From contig JAGGYZ010000228.1 in the NCBI GenBank assembly GCA_021162285.1, positions 1-27,127 on the forward strand: a stretch of DNA of 27,127 bases, written 5' to 3'. The DNA comes from Candidatus Fermentibacteraceae bacterium. GTDB taxonomy: Bacteria > Fermentibacterota > Fermentibacteria > Fermentibacterales > JCC-6. Position numbers and translations under genes: made by a program. The notes below the pieces were generated by a model that saw only the letters and a list, made by a program, of their open reading frames with translations, searched no databases and was not told where the DNA came from. Of the stretch, positions 1 through 7,969 are shown one piece after another. Each line of letters opens with the position of its first letter. The stretch's first letter is position 1.

Positions 1-990
1 AACATGTACTTTACAGAGGTGGAGAACAGAGAGTACGCAATAAAGCCCATGAACTGCCCGGGTCACATAATCATATACAAGAACTCAAAGAGGTCTTACA
101 AAGAACTGCCCATGCGGATCGCGGAGCTCGGTACCGTTTACCGGTTTGAGCGAAGCGGTGCCCTTCACGGGCTGATGAGGGTTCGTGGTTTTACAGTTGA
201 CGACGGTCATATTTTTTGTACCGCCGATCAGATTGTTTCAGAGATTCAGGATGTTGTAAGGTTTGCCCTGTATTTCCTGAAGATGTTTGATTTCGGCTAC
301 AGGATAGAGCTTTCCCTTATGGATCCGGATGACCCCGGTCACTATGCAGGTGATCCTGCAGACTGGGCAAGAGTTGAACCGCTGCTGGCGCAGGCTCTTG
401 ACGACATGAATGAAAGCTATAAAACTGTCACGGGAGAGGCTGCTTTCTACGGCCCGAAAATTGATATAAAGCTCAGGGATGCTCTGGGAAGGTACTGGCA
501 GGGGCCGACTGTTCAGTTTGATTTCAACATTCCCGGAAGATTTGATCTGAGTTATGTAGGGTCGGATGGCGATGAGCACAGGGTTTACATGGTTCACAGA
601 GCTCTGTTCGGTTCAGTGGAAAGATTTATCGGAAATCTGATCGAACACTTCACCGGAAACTTCCCGGGTTGGCTGTCTCCCGTTCAGCTTGTTATCTTAC
701 CGATTACCTCCGCACAGAATGATTTTGCGGAGAAAGTGTATAAAGAGGCTGTGAGTGCCGGGCTCAGGTGCGAGTTTGACACACGCAGCGAGACCATTGG
801 TTACAGGATTCGGTCTGCAGAAACCGGTAAGGTGCCTTATATGTTCGTTATCGGTGAGCGGGAGGTTGAGTCCGGAGCAGTGGCTGTTCGCAGACATGGT
901 GAGGGTGACATTGGCACGCTGACGCTGGAAGAGGCGGTTCAGACTGTGGTTGATGCCTGCGCCAGGCCTGCATTGCCGGAACGGAGGTAA
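1..990 (+). CDS. thrS: Threonyl-tRNA synthetase, C-terminal part (5' end outside window)
   Basis: Class II synthetase that charges tRNA-Thr. The reading frame is open from base 1, so the first ATG (base 4) is internal and the N-terminal TGS, editing and early catalytic regions lie upstream. Visible are the MNCPGH segment with a zinc-ligand cysteine, motif 2 around YRFERSGALHGLMRVRGF, the AFYGPKID and FDFNIPGRFDL strands, and motif 3 around HRALFGSVERF with its arginine, followed by the C-terminal anticodon-binding domain (about the last 100 residues). The gene ends five bases before the proposed infC start, and its final codons contain the infC ribosome binding site. The order thrS-infC-rpmI-rplT is the classical translation operon. 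Identification is from recognised family motifs. Confidence 0.97.
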   Translation, partial: NMYFTEVENREYAIKPMNCPGHIIIYKNSKRSYKELPMRIAELGTVYRFERSGALHGLMRVRGFTVDDGHIFCTADQIVSEIQDVVRFALYFLKMFDFGYRIELSLMDPDDPGHYAGDPADWARVEPLLAQALDDMNESYKTVTGEAAFYGPKIDIKLRDALGRYWQGPTVQFDFNIPGRFDLSYVGSDGDEHRVYMVHRALFGSVERFIGNLIEHFTGNFPGWLSPVQLVILPITSAQNDFAEKVYKEAVSAGLRCEFDTRSETIGYRIRSAETGKVPYMFVIGEREVESGAVAVRRHGEGDIGTLTLEEAVQTVVDACARPALPERR

Positions 991-998
991 AGGGAATC
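983..998 (+). promoter_or_regulatory. infC ribosome binding site and ATC start codon
   Basis: GGAGG at 983-987 is followed after eight bases by ATC at 996-998. The IF3 frame is open back to a TGA at 951, and I find no ATG, GTG or TTG between that stop and the GTG at 1080. Starting at GTG 1080 would remove about 28 residues of conserved N-terminal IF3 sequence (RVNGEIRSQKIRLID). The spacing and the homologous sequence therefore both point to ATC as the start. Confidence 0.8.
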
Positions 999-1520
999 GC
1001 AAACTCCACCCGTGTTAATGGAGAGATCAGGAGCCAGAAGATCAGGCTGATTGATCAGGATGGGGAGCATGTAGGGGTAGTGGATTTTGCCAGAGCTATG
1101 AGTATGGCCGGAGAGGCAGGTCTTGACCTTGTAGAGATCAGTGGTGCCAGTGATCCTCCTGTATGCAGGATCATGGATTACGGCAAGTATCGGTATCAGC
1201 TTAACCGCAAAGAGCGGGAGGCCAGGAAGAAGCAGCATTCAGGCGGGTTGAAAGAAGTAAAATTCCGACCTAACACCGATACGCACGACTACAATTTTAA
1301 GATGAAGCACGCAAGGGAATTCCTTGAGTCCCGGCACAAAGTCAAGGCAACAGTGGTTTTCCGTGGAAGACAGATGGCATACAAGGATCAGGGATATGAC
1401 CTTTTAGACCGTCTTTCAGCCGATGTGGAAGACCTTGCACAGATAGAGAGACAACCTGTGATGGAGGGCAAGTTTCTAACAATGATTCTTGCACCCAGAC
1501 GTGAAAAGAATACCAGGTAG
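996..1520 (+). CDS. infC: Translation initiation factor IF-3 (ATC start)
   Basis: IF3 binds the 30S subunit, prevents subunit association and proofreads initiation codons. Read from ATC 996 the protein is 174 residues, the usual IF3 length. The N-terminal domain begins ANSTRVNGEIRSQKIRL and includes GLDLVEISGASDPPVCRIMDYGKY. The lysine/arginine-rich linker (NRKEREARKKQH) leads into the C-terminal domain (LKEVKFRPNTDTHDYNFK to the end). The rare start fits the known IF3 strategy: enteric infC starts with AUU, and IF3 represses its own translation by rejecting non-canonical starts. A shorter 146-residue version from GTG 1080 would lack the N-terminal strand, which makes it unlikely. The gene sits between thrS and rpmI. 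Confidence 0.93.
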   Translation: MANSTRVNGEIRSQKIRLIDQDGEHVGVVDFARAMSMAGEAGLDLVEISGASDPPVCRIMDYGKYRYQLNRKEREARKKQHSGGLKEVKFRPNTDTHDYNFKMKHAREFLESRHKVKATVVFRGRQMAYKDQGYDLLDRLSADVEDLAQIERQPVMEGKFLTMILAPRREKNTR

Positions 1521-1542
1521 AGCAAAAGAGACGGGGACCGAT

Positions 1543-1737
1543 ATGCCCAAAATGAAGACCCACAAAGGTGCCGCAAGGCGCTTTAAGAAGACAGGAACCG
1601 GTAAAATTCGTGTAAGACACAGTCATGCCGGACACATTAAAACCAAGAAGAGCAGTAAGCGCAAACGCAAGCTGCGCACAGCAGGAATCGCGTCACCCTC
1701 CGATACCAGGCGCATGAGAGTTCTCCTGCCTAAGTAA
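1543..1737 (+). CDS. rpmI: 50S ribosomal protein bL35
   Basis: Small, very basic protein of 64 residues starting MPKMKTHKGAARRFKKTGTGK, the typical bL35 N-terminus, with a K/R-rich middle (KTKKSSKRKRKLR). It is a large-subunit ribosomal protein. An in-frame GTG 18 codons upstream lies inside infC and is not needed; ATG 1543 gives the standard family length. The upstream Shine-Dalgarno sequence is weak (purine-rich AGAGACGGGG), which suggests partial dependence on translation of infC. It lies 22 bases after infC and 17 before rplT, as in the common infC-rpmI-rplT operon. Confidence 0.97.
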   Translation: MPKMKTHKGAARRFKKTGTGKIRVRHSHAGHIKTKKSSKRKRKLRTAGIASPSDTRRMRVLLPK

Positions 1738-1754
1738 CCACGGAGGCTGAAAAA

Positions 1755-2111
1755 ATGAGTAGAGTTAGAAATGCCGTTGCCCGACACAAAAGGCACAAAA
1801 AGGTTATCAAGGCGGCTCGAGGAAACGTTGGTGGAAGACGGAAACTGTATACCGTTGCTGCTGACGCCAACAAAAGGTCGCTTGAATACCAGTACAGAGA
1901 CAGAAGGAACAAGAAGAGAAACTTCAGAGCTCTGTGGATCACCCGTATCAACGCTGCAGCCAGAGAACATGGCATTACCTACAGCGTTCTTATTGGTGGT
2001 CTTTCGGAAGCTGGAGTTATTATAGATAGAAAGATGCTTGCAGATCTTGCTGTGAAGGACCCGGTGGCTTTCGGTAAAGTTGTTGAAGTTGCCAGGAAGG
2101 GTCTTCAGTAG
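1755..2111 (+). CDS. rplT: 50S ribosomal protein bL20
   Basis: 118 residues, the normal length. It starts MSRVRNAVARHKRHKKVIKAARG, the basic N-terminal extension typical of bL20, and contains the conserved LWITRINAAAREHGITYS and LADLAVKDP segments. bL20 is needed early in 50S assembly by binding 23S rRNA, and in several bacteria it also represses the rpmI-rplT mRNA. GGAGG at 1742-1746 lies eight bases before the ATG. No separate promoter is evident, so it should be co-transcribed with infC and rpmI. Confidence 0.98.
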   Translation: MSRVRNAVARHKRHKKVIKAARGNVGGRRKLYTVAADANKRSLEYQYRDRRNKKRNFRALWITRINAAAREHGITYSVLIGGLSEAGVIIDRKMLADLAVKDPVAFGKVVEVARKGLQ

Positions 2112-2128
2112 AACAGGGAGGCATAGCG

Positions 2129-2416
2129 TTGCCCATGGCTGGCGCATCAGAAAGACTTACGGAAGCAGTTGACAGACTGGTACTCAGGTATCGGGCTGTG
2201 GAGGAGGAGAACAGACGGCTTGCTGGAAAGGTTGATGAGCTGGAGAACAGGGTAGGGTACCAGAAGGGTAATGCAGATTCTGAGGGGTATAATCTCCTCA
2301 GAATACATTACGCCAGGCTTCTGCACGAAAGGCAGGAGTTGAAGCAGAGATTGGAGAATCTGCTTGGGAAGCTGGAAAAGATGAAATTTCAGCAGGGACA
2401 GAATACTGATGATTGA
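2129..2416 (+). CDS. Small coiled-coil protein, ZapB-like divisome candidate
   Basis: 95 residues from TTG 2129. GGAGG at 2117-2121 is seven bases from this TTG; the ATG at 2135 would be 13 away, so TTG is preferred. Almost the whole protein is charged, heptad-like helix (ERLTEAVDRLVLRYRAVEEENRRL, with further helix at RQELKQRLENLLGKLEKM) broken by a short polar stretch near residues 43-52. No enzyme motif or membrane segment is visible. The stop codon overlaps the zapA start, so the two are probably translationally coupled. A coiled-coil partner just upstream of zapA suggests a ZapB-type or other Z-ring-associated role. That is inferred from shape and context; sequence identity to ZapB is not clear by eye. 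Confidence 0.62.
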   Translation: MPMAGASERLTEAVDRLVLRYRAVEEENRRLAGKVDELENRVGYQKGNADSEGYNLLRIHYARLLHERQELKQRLENLLGKLEKMKFQQGQNTDD

Positions 2417-2819
2417 CCGTCCGGAAACTACAAGAGTTAACATCTACGGGCGCGAGTATTCCATAAGGGGTGAGGGCGATCCGGCTTACATTGCGGAGAT
2501 CGCCCACTTTCTTGATATGCGCATGCGGCAGATGACAGAGAATGTCGCAATGACTTCCACTGCCAAGGTGGCCATACTTGCATCACTGAACATCACCGAC
2601 GAGTTGTTCACCAAAACAGAACAGCTTGAGGAAGTGGAGGATAACCACCAGATGTTTTTGTCCCGTCTGGCAGACAGGATAGATGAAGTTCTGGCTCCTG
2701 CAGATGGCTCAAGGGAACAATCTGTTTCCATGCCTCAGGAGCATGTGAAGGTTTCCGTATCAGGTACCCCTCCTGTTTTTAATAATTCCAGCCAGGGCAG
2801 AGATTCCAAACCGTCATAG
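2409..2819 (+). CDS. zapA: Cell division protein ZapA
   Basis: Promotes FtsZ filament bundling at the Z-ring. The N-terminal domain (about residues 8-60) has the family pattern VNIYGREYSIRGEGDPAYIAEI, then MRQMTENVAMTSTAKVAILASLNITDELF. A coiled-coil helix follows (about residues 60-92). At 136 residues it is longer than typical ZapA (about 90-110) because of a polar, probably disordered tail after residue 95. The ATG at 2409 overlaps the end of the upstream coiled-coil gene by eight bases. The structured spacer and rny follow. Confidence 0.9.
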   Translation: MIDRPETTRVNIYGREYSIRGEGDPAYIAEIAHFLDMRMRQMTENVAMTSTAKVAILASLNITDELFTKTEQLEEVEDNHQMFLSRLADRIDEVLAPADGSREQSVSMPQEHVKVSVSGTPPVFNNSSQGRDSKPS

Positions 2820-2924
2820 TCCTCGGAGGATGGTGCGCCAGAGCGTGCCGCAGGGTTCTGGAGATTAACGCCGTTTCTCCGATAATATAGATGACTTCCT
2901 GCGCCTGAAACGGAGAAACAGGTT
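2820..2924 (+). promoter_or_regulatory. Structured zapA-rny spacer with alternative pairings over the rny RBS
   Basis: This non-coding 105-base spacer holds several complementary segments. GGTGCGC 2832-2838 pairs with GCGTGCC 2843-2849 around a CAGA loop (two G-U pairs). CGCAGG 2849-2854 pairs with CCTGCG 2898-2903. TGGAGA 2859-2864 pairs with TCTCCG 2876-2881 (one G-U pair). GTTTCTCC 2873-2880 pairs perfectly with GGAGAAAC 2912-2919. The last pairing hides the rny Shine-Dalgarno (GGAG 2912-2915, nine bases before ATG 2925) and cannot coexist with the TGGAGA pairing. A 6S RNA is an alternative because ssrS often lies downstream of zapA, but 105 bases is short for one and I cannot recognise its consensus. 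Confidence 0.45.
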
Positions 2925-4475
2925 ATGCCGATTGTTATTTCTATATCGGTTGCCTTACTGGCGTTTGTGCTTGGTTTTTACTTGCACAAAATGTTGGTGG
3001 CAAAGGAGATAGGTGGTGCGTCAACTGAGGCGGACCGTATACTTGCAGATGCCAGGAGAGAAGTTGAATCACTTAAAAAGGAAGCACTTCTTGAGGGCAG
3101 AGAGAAGATAGTTGAAGAGCGTTCCGTTGAGCTTGAACGTTTGCGTAGAAAACAGTCTGAGCTCGATAAAAGAGAGAACGGTATCAACCGCCTGTCTCAG
3201 CAGACAGACAGAGCCGGAGAAAACCTGAAGACCCGCGTTGAATCTCTTGCCCAGCAGGAAACTGCACTGGGGGAGATGGAGCAGGCGCTGCTTGCAAAAC
3301 ATCAGCGGGCCAACAAGCTTATAGAAGAACACAACAAAAGACTTGAAGAAGTCGCAAAACTTTCCAGTAAAGAGGCCAGGGAACTGCTGCTTTCCAATCT
3401 TCGTGAAGAAACCAATATGGAAGCTGCCAGGCTTACCAGAAGAATTCTTGATGATGCAGAGAGAATGGCAGACGACAAGGCAAATGAGATTCTTGCCACC
3501 ACCATACAGCGATGTGCGGCAAACCATGTAGTAGAGAGCTGTATTTCCGTTGTGAATCTTACCAACGATGACATGAAGGGTCGTATTATCGGCCGTGAAG
3601 GACGCAACATAAGGGCATTCGAAAAGGCAACAGGGGTGGATGTTGTAATAGATGATACTCCTGAGGCTGTGGTTCTCTCATGTTTCGACCCTGTCCGCAG
3701 GGAAGTTGCCAGACTCTCTCTTGACAAACTTATCAACGATGGAAGAATACATCCGGGGCGCATTGAATCGGTTGTTGCAAAGGTTCGCAGCGAGATGGAG
3801 CGAACCATCAGGAAACTGGGAAACGAGCTTGCCATGGAGGCAAGTGTTACCGGGCTTCACCCGCAGCTGATAAGACATCTGGGAAGGTTGCGATACAGAA
3901 CCAGCTATGGGCAGAACATGTATCAGCATTCTCTGGAAGTTGCGCACATGTGCGGTCTTCTGGCCAGTGAGCTTCGTCTTGACCCGGCCATAGCCCGAAG
4001 AGTGGGTCTTCTTCACGATATAGGCAAGGCAACGGATCACGATATTGAAGGGTCACATGCCATGGTTGGTATGGAGCTTGCAGTAAAGTACAACGAACCG
4101 GCTGTAGTTTCAAATGCCATAGGTGCTCACCACGAGGAAATAGAGCCAGCCAGTCTTTACGCTGTGCTTGTGCAGGCTGCAGATGCTGTAAGCAGTGCAA
4201 GACCCGGGGCCAGGCGGGAAACCCTTGAGCTGTACATCAAGCGTTTGCGAAGACTTGAGACAATTGCCGATTCGTTTGACGGCGTAAGAAAATCGTACGC
4301 GATTCAGGCAGGCAGGGAATTGCGGATTGCAGTGCGGCCGGAAGAGGTATCAGATGAAACTGCAGTGGACATGGCACGGCAGATTGCTAAAAAGATAGAA
4401 GAAGAGATGGAATATCCAGGGCAGATAAAGGTAACCGTTATCCGGGAGTTAAGAGCTTCAGAAACAGCAAGGTAG
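2925..4475 (+). CDS. rny: Ribonuclease Y
   Basis: Membrane-anchored endoribonuclease that starts mRNA decay. 516 residues, the family norm. Domains in order: an N-terminal transmembrane segment (about 3-20, ISISVALLAFVLGFYL), a long charged coiled coil (about 30-190), a KH RNA-binding domain with its GREG loop at 223-226 within GRIIGREGRNIRAFEKATG, and an HD hydrolase domain with H335 (QHSLEVAHMCGLL), the H364-D365 pair (LLHDIGKATDHD) and HH at 402-403. The C-terminal region around VTVIRE is typical. Five bases separate it from the YmdB-like gene, matching the rny-ymdB pair known in Bacillus. The leader could mask its ribosome binding site. Confidence 0.97.
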   Translation: MPIVISISVALLAFVLGFYLHKMLVAKEIGGASTEADRILADARREVESLKKEALLEGREKIVEERSVELERLRRKQSELDKRENGINRLSQQTDRAGENLKTRVESLAQQETALGEMEQALLAKHQRANKLIEEHNKRLEEVAKLSSKEARELLLSNLREETNMEAARLTRRILDDAERMADDKANEILATTIQRCAANHVVESCISVVNLTNDDMKGRIIGREGRNIRAFEKATGVDVVIDDTPEAVVLSCFDPVRREVARLSLDKLINDGRIHPGRIESVVAKVRSEMERTIRKLGNELAMEASVTGLHPQLIRHLGRLRYRTSYGQNMYQHSLEVAHMCGLLASELRLDPAIARRVGLLHDIGKATDHDIEGSHAMVGMELAVKYNEPAVVSNAIGAHHEEIEPASLYAVLVQAADAVSSARPGARRETLELYIKRLRRLETIADSFDGVRKSYAIQAGRELRIAVRPEEVSDETAVDMARQIAKKIEEEMEYPGQIKVTVIRELRASETAR

Positions 4476-4480
4476 GCTGA

Positions 4481-5269
4481 ATGAAATTACTGCTCCTTGG
4501 CGATGTTGTTGGCAAACCGGGCAGAAGGACAGTTGTCTCCTACCTGTCCAGGGTTCGAAGCAGCTATGACTTCATCGTGGTAAACGGTGAAAATGCTGCT
4601 GGCGGGTTTGGTATAACGCCGGAGATTGCCAGTTCATTTCTTGATGCAGGTGTGGATGTAATAACTTCAGGAAATCACATATGGAAGAAGGACAGCATAG
4701 TCCCGGTTCTGTCTCTGAAGAATTCTGTGGTTCTGCGGCCGGCCAACTACCCGGACAACAAACCTGGAACCGGAGTTGTAACGCTGGAATCGGCGGGAGT
4801 TTCAGTTCAGGTCATAAACCTTCAGGGAAAAGTATTTACCGATTTCACAGGGGACTGCCCGTTTAAAACAGCAGAACGCATTCTTTCCAGCACACAGGCA
4901 GATGTGAGAATAGTTGATTTCCATGCGGAAGCGACCAGCGAAAAACTTGCACTTGCACACTATGTTGACGGCAGGGTCAATGTGTTTGTGGGAACGCATA
5001 CCCATGTTCAGACAGCAGATGAGCAGGTGCTGCCCGGTGGAACAGCCTACCTCACCGACCTTGGAATGTGCGGTTCTTCAAGAGGTGTGATTGGGATGGA
5101 AGTAAAGTTTTCTATCGGGAGGTTTTTAAACGACAGGTACAGCAAGCTGGTTGTTGCCAGGGGGGGAGAGATGATAAATGGTCTTTCAGTAACCCTGGAC
5201 GGGAACTTTGCTGTTTCACAGTTAAGGCGTGTTTATGAATATGTCCCGGCGGTTGAAGAGCGCACTTAA
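4481..5269 (+). CDS. YmdB/TIGR00282-family metallophosphoesterase
   Basis: Predicted calcineurin-like phosphodiesterase; Bacillus YmdB hydrolyses 2',3'-cyclic nucleotides and affects biofilm and motility decisions. 262 residues. Metal-site motifs are intact: D8 in LLLGDVVGKPGRR, E37-N38 in VNGENAAGG, N65-H66 in SGNHIW, H148 with E150 in DFHAEATSEK, and H173/H175 in GTHTHVQTADEQ, followed by GTAYLTDLGMCGS. There is no signal peptide, so it is cytoplasmic. It directly follows rny, a conserved pair in many bacteria, which suggests a role in removing cyclic-phosphate RNA-decay products or coordinating decay. The last 35 bases overlap the next gene. Confidence 0.93.
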   Translation: MKLLLLGDVVGKPGRRTVVSYLSRVRSSYDFIVVNGENAAGGFGITPEIASSFLDAGVDVITSGNHIWKKDSIVPVLSLKNSVVLRPANYPDNKPGTGVVTLESAGVSVQVINLQGKVFTDFTGDCPFKTAERILSSTQADVRIVDFHAEATSEKLALAHYVDGRVNVFVGTHTHVQTADEQVLPGGTAYLTDLGMCGSSRGVIGMEVKFSIGRFLNDRYSKLVVARGGEMINGLSVTLDGNFAVSQLRRVYEYVPAVEERT

Positions 5270-6116
5270 CCAGTGTGCTGCCACGGCGGATGAGGCGCTG
5301 AGGGATCTTTCTGTGTTCCGGGAAGATCACGGGCAGGCTGTGTGCTGTTCCTACTCCCTTGATGCCGGAGGGAAGAGGATTCGGCCGTTTTTTGTTCTTC
5401 AGTCGTGCGCAGCTCTTGGCGGTAATCGTCACAGGGCTGTTCCAGCTGCCTGTTCAGTAGAAATGATTCATACCTATTCTCTTATTCATGATGATCTTCC
5501 CGGCATGGATGATGACAGTATCAGACGAGGCAAACCATCACTACATGTTGTTTACGGTACGGAAAATGCCTTATTTGCCGGAGACAGGCTTCTGCTGGAG
5601 GCTTTCAGAACTCTGATAACAACTGATCTTTCATCGCTTCGGGTCAGGGTCATGCTTCGCCGGCTGGTTTCTGCCGCAGGAGCTTGTTCCCTTGTGGGAG
5701 GGCAGTTCATGGACATGTATCACCCTGACACTGCCGATCGTTCCTGGACGGAGCGTATGGTTTCCGGAAAAACCTCGGCAATGATCAGGGTATCCATGGA
5801 ACTCGGATCTATTGTTGCCGGTGTATCAGATGGCGAACTCGAAGCAATTTCAGAGATCGGTGAAGATACAGGCTGGCTCTTCCAGCTCACAGATGACATC
5901 CTTGATGTTACAGGCAATCCTGAAGAAATGGGGAAAGCAGTTTCCAAAGATGCAGACATGGGAAAGTGGAATCCTGTGAACGAACTGGGTGTTGACGGGG
6001 CGAAGAAACTTGCACTGGAAAACGCAGCATCAATTTCACAGCGTCTGGATTCTCTCAGTGGAGACTGGTCTGTTGTAAAGGAACTTATAGATTATCTGCC
6101 TGAAAGAAGGAAGTAG
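5235..6116 (+). CDS. ispA: Polyprenyl (farnesyl/geranylgeranyl) diphosphate synthase
   Basis: Trans-prenyltransferase that condenses isopentenyl diphosphate with allylic diphosphates. About 293 residues from ATG 5235, which is preceded by AAGG at 5224-5227; GTG 5229 is too close to that site and ATG 5241 is a minor alternative. The first aspartate-rich motif is in IHDDLPGMDDDSIRRGKP (about 84-101) and the second in FQLTDDILDVTG (about 217-228). GGKRIRP and GGQFMD are also present. Chain length cannot be fixed by eye; FPP or GGPP is likely given the ispA-like position before dxs. In Bacillus the equivalent locus has xseA-xseB before ispA; neither is here. It overlaps the previous gene by 35 bases and dxs by one. 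Confidence 0.9.
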   Translation: MNMSRRLKSALNQCAATADEALRDLSVFREDHGQAVCCSYSLDAGGKRIRPFFVLQSCAALGGNRHRAVPAACSVEMIHTYSLIHDDLPGMDDDSIRRGKPSLHVVYGTENALFAGDRLLLEAFRTLITTDLSSLRVRVMLRRLVSAAGACSLVGGQFMDMYHPDTADRSWTERMVSGKTSAMIRVSMELGSIVAGVSDGELEAISEIGEDTGWLFQLTDDILDVTGNPEEMGKAVSKDADMGKWNPVNELGVDGAKKLALENAASISQRLDSLSGDWSVVKELIDYLPERRK

Positions 6117-7969
6117 TGTCAGAAATTCTTGACAGAATAGAGGATCCCGGACAGATAGCGAAGCTTTCTCTGGAGGAGAGGGTAACCCTTGCTTCGGAAA
6201 TAAGGGAAAGGATTGTCGGTGTTATCTGCAACACAGGAGGGCATCTGGCTTCAAGCCTTGGTGTGGTTGAACTTACCATAGCTCTTTTGACGGTATACGA
6301 TCCTTCCACAGACAGAATTGTGTGGGATGTTGGCCATCAGACCTATCCGTGGAAATTGCTCACCGGGCGCAGAGAGCTGTTTCACACCATCCGGCAGACA
6401 GGAGGACTCAGTGGCTTTCCCCGAAGGGCAGAGAGTGTCTATGATGTCTTTGGAACAGGTCATTCCAGTACATCAATAAGTGCAGCACTGGGTTTTGCCG
6501 GTGCCAGAGATATCGCCGGAAGAAACGAACGGGTGGTGGCAGTTATTGGTGACGGATCCATGACTGCCGGCATGGCTCTTGAGGGTTTGAACAACGCAGG
6601 GGCGGCAAAAACTGACATAACAATTATCCTGAACGATAATGAAATGTCGATTTCCAGGAATGTGGGCGCCCTTTCAAAACATCTCAACAAGCTTCTCACA
6701 GACCCTACATACAACAGCTTTAAAGACGGAATCTGGAAAGCCCTGGGGAAAGTTCCCTCTCTGGGTGAGGGAATGAGGATTGCCGCACACGAGGTGTCTT
6801 CAGCCATCAAAAAAACAATAGTAACACCTGCAAGTATTTTTGAAGAGTTCGGCGTTAACTATTTCGGTCCTATTCCCGGCCATGATCTTGCAGCTCTAAC
6901 CGGAGTTTTAAGCAGGGTTAAGAAGCTGTCTGGACCTGTTCTGCTGCATGTGGTAACAAAAAAAGGTAAAGGTTACAGTCCTGCAGAGTCTCAACCGGTT
7001 TCACATCACGGAGTAAGCGGAGTGAAATCGAAAGCATCCGGAGCAAAATTTACAAGCTGTTTCTCTGAAGCTGTTCTTAAGGCTGCGGAAAAGGATCCTA
7101 CTGTGGTGGCCATAACAGCTGCTATGCCGGATGGTACAGGGCTTAACAAGTTTGCTGAGAGGTATCCCGGGCGGTTTTTTGATGTCGGAATAGCTGAACA
7201 GCATGCTGTAACTTTTGCCAGCGGTCTTGCATTCGGAGGTATGAAACCTGTACTGGCCATATACAGCAGCTTCATGCAGAGAGCTTACGATCAGGTGATT
7301 CACGATGTGGCACTGCAGGATGCTCCAGTTCTGTTTGCCATGGATAGAGCAGGTGTGGTGGGAGCAGACGGCCCGACTCATCACGGTGTTTTTGATATAT
7401 CTATGTTCCTGGCAGTTCCAGGGTTAAGCCTGGCAGCGCCCAGAGACTGCACCGTGCTTAAGAAGCTGGTCGCCGTGGAGCTGTCACAGCTTTCCAGCCC
7501 TACCGGAATCAGGTATCCCAGAGGTCAGGAACCGGAACTGCGTTTTCCCTCTCCTGACAAACTTCCCAGGGCAACAGGGCAGATTGTACGGGAGGGTAGC
7601 CAGGTACTTCTCATAGCGGTAGGACCAATGGTAACAACAGCGGTACAGGCTGCGGAGATACTGATGAGCAGCGGTATTGATGTGATGGTATTCGATCCTG
7701 TGTGGCTGAAACCTGCACCTGTCGGGAAGATTCAGGAACTTGCTTCAGGCAGGCTTGTAACTACTCTGGAGGAGGGGTCTCTCAGAGGCGGTTTCGGTCA
7801 GTACATTGCTTCTGTGCTTCCCGGTCAGTCTGTGCTGAACCTTGGTATTCCCGATGAGTTTGTTACCCATGGCAGTACAAAAGAGATAATTGCCGATTTA
7901 AAGCTGAATCCAGACGGGGTGTCCGGATCCATTGAAAAATATGTCAGGAGTAACGGTGAAATCAGTTAA
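6116..7969 (+). CDS. dxs: 1-deoxy-D-xylulose-5-phosphate synthase
   Basis: First enzyme of the MEP isoprenoid pathway: thiamine-diphosphate-dependent condensation of pyruvate with glyceraldehyde-3-phosphate. 617 residues, normal length. Seen are GGHLASSLGVVELTIAL with H43, the ThDP motif GDGSMTAGMALEGLNNAG (145-162) closing with NDNEMSISRNVG, the pyrimidine-domain catalytic glutamate in GIAEQHAVTFASGLA (near 360), DRAGVVGADGPTHHG, and the C-terminal transketolase domain. The GTG start at 6116 shares its first base with the last base of the prenyl synthase stop codon, so translation is coupled. The enzyme supplies precursors for the neighbouring prenyltransferase. Confidence 0.97.
   Translation: MSEILDRIEDPGQIAKLSLEERVTLASEIRERIVGVICNTGGHLASSLGVVELTIALLTVYDPSTDRIVWDVGHQTYPWKLLTGRRELFHTIRQTGGLSGFPRRAESVYDVFGTGHSSTSISAALGFAGARDIAGRNERVVAVIGDGSMTAGMALEGLNNAGAAKTDITIILNDNEMSISRNVGALSKHLNKLLTDPTYNSFKDGIWKALGKVPSLGEGMRIAAHEVSSAIKKTIVTPASIFEEFGVNYFGPIPGHDLAALTGVLSRVKKLSGPVLLHVVTKKGKGYSPAESQPVSHHGVSGVKSKASGAKFTSCFSEAVLKAAEKDPTVVAITAAMPDGTGLNKFAERYPGRFFDVGIAEQHAVTFASGLAFGGMKPVLAIYSSFMQRAYDQVIHDVALQDAPVLFAMDRAGVVGADGPTHHGVFDISMFLAVPGLSLAAPRDCTVLKKLVAVELSQLSSPTGIRYPRGQEPELRFPSPDKLPRATGQIVREGSQVLLIAVGPMVTTAVQAAEILMSSGIDVMVFDPVWLKPAPVGKIQELASGRLVTTLEEGSLRGGFGQYIASVLPGQSVLNLGIPDEFVTHGSTKEIIADLKLNPDGVSGSIEKYVRSNGEIS

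Noticed and set aside
1623..2147. Minus-strand open frame of 174 codons opposite rpmI and rplT
   Set aside because: It lies antisense to two certain ribosomal protein genes, has a low-complexity Ser/Leu/Val composition and no family resemblance; it is a shadow of the real genes.
2858..2891. GATAATATAG as a -10 element for an rny promoter
   Set aside because: No acceptable -35 hexamer lies 16-18 bases upstream; the A/T-rich patch is better explained as loop sequence in the leader structure.
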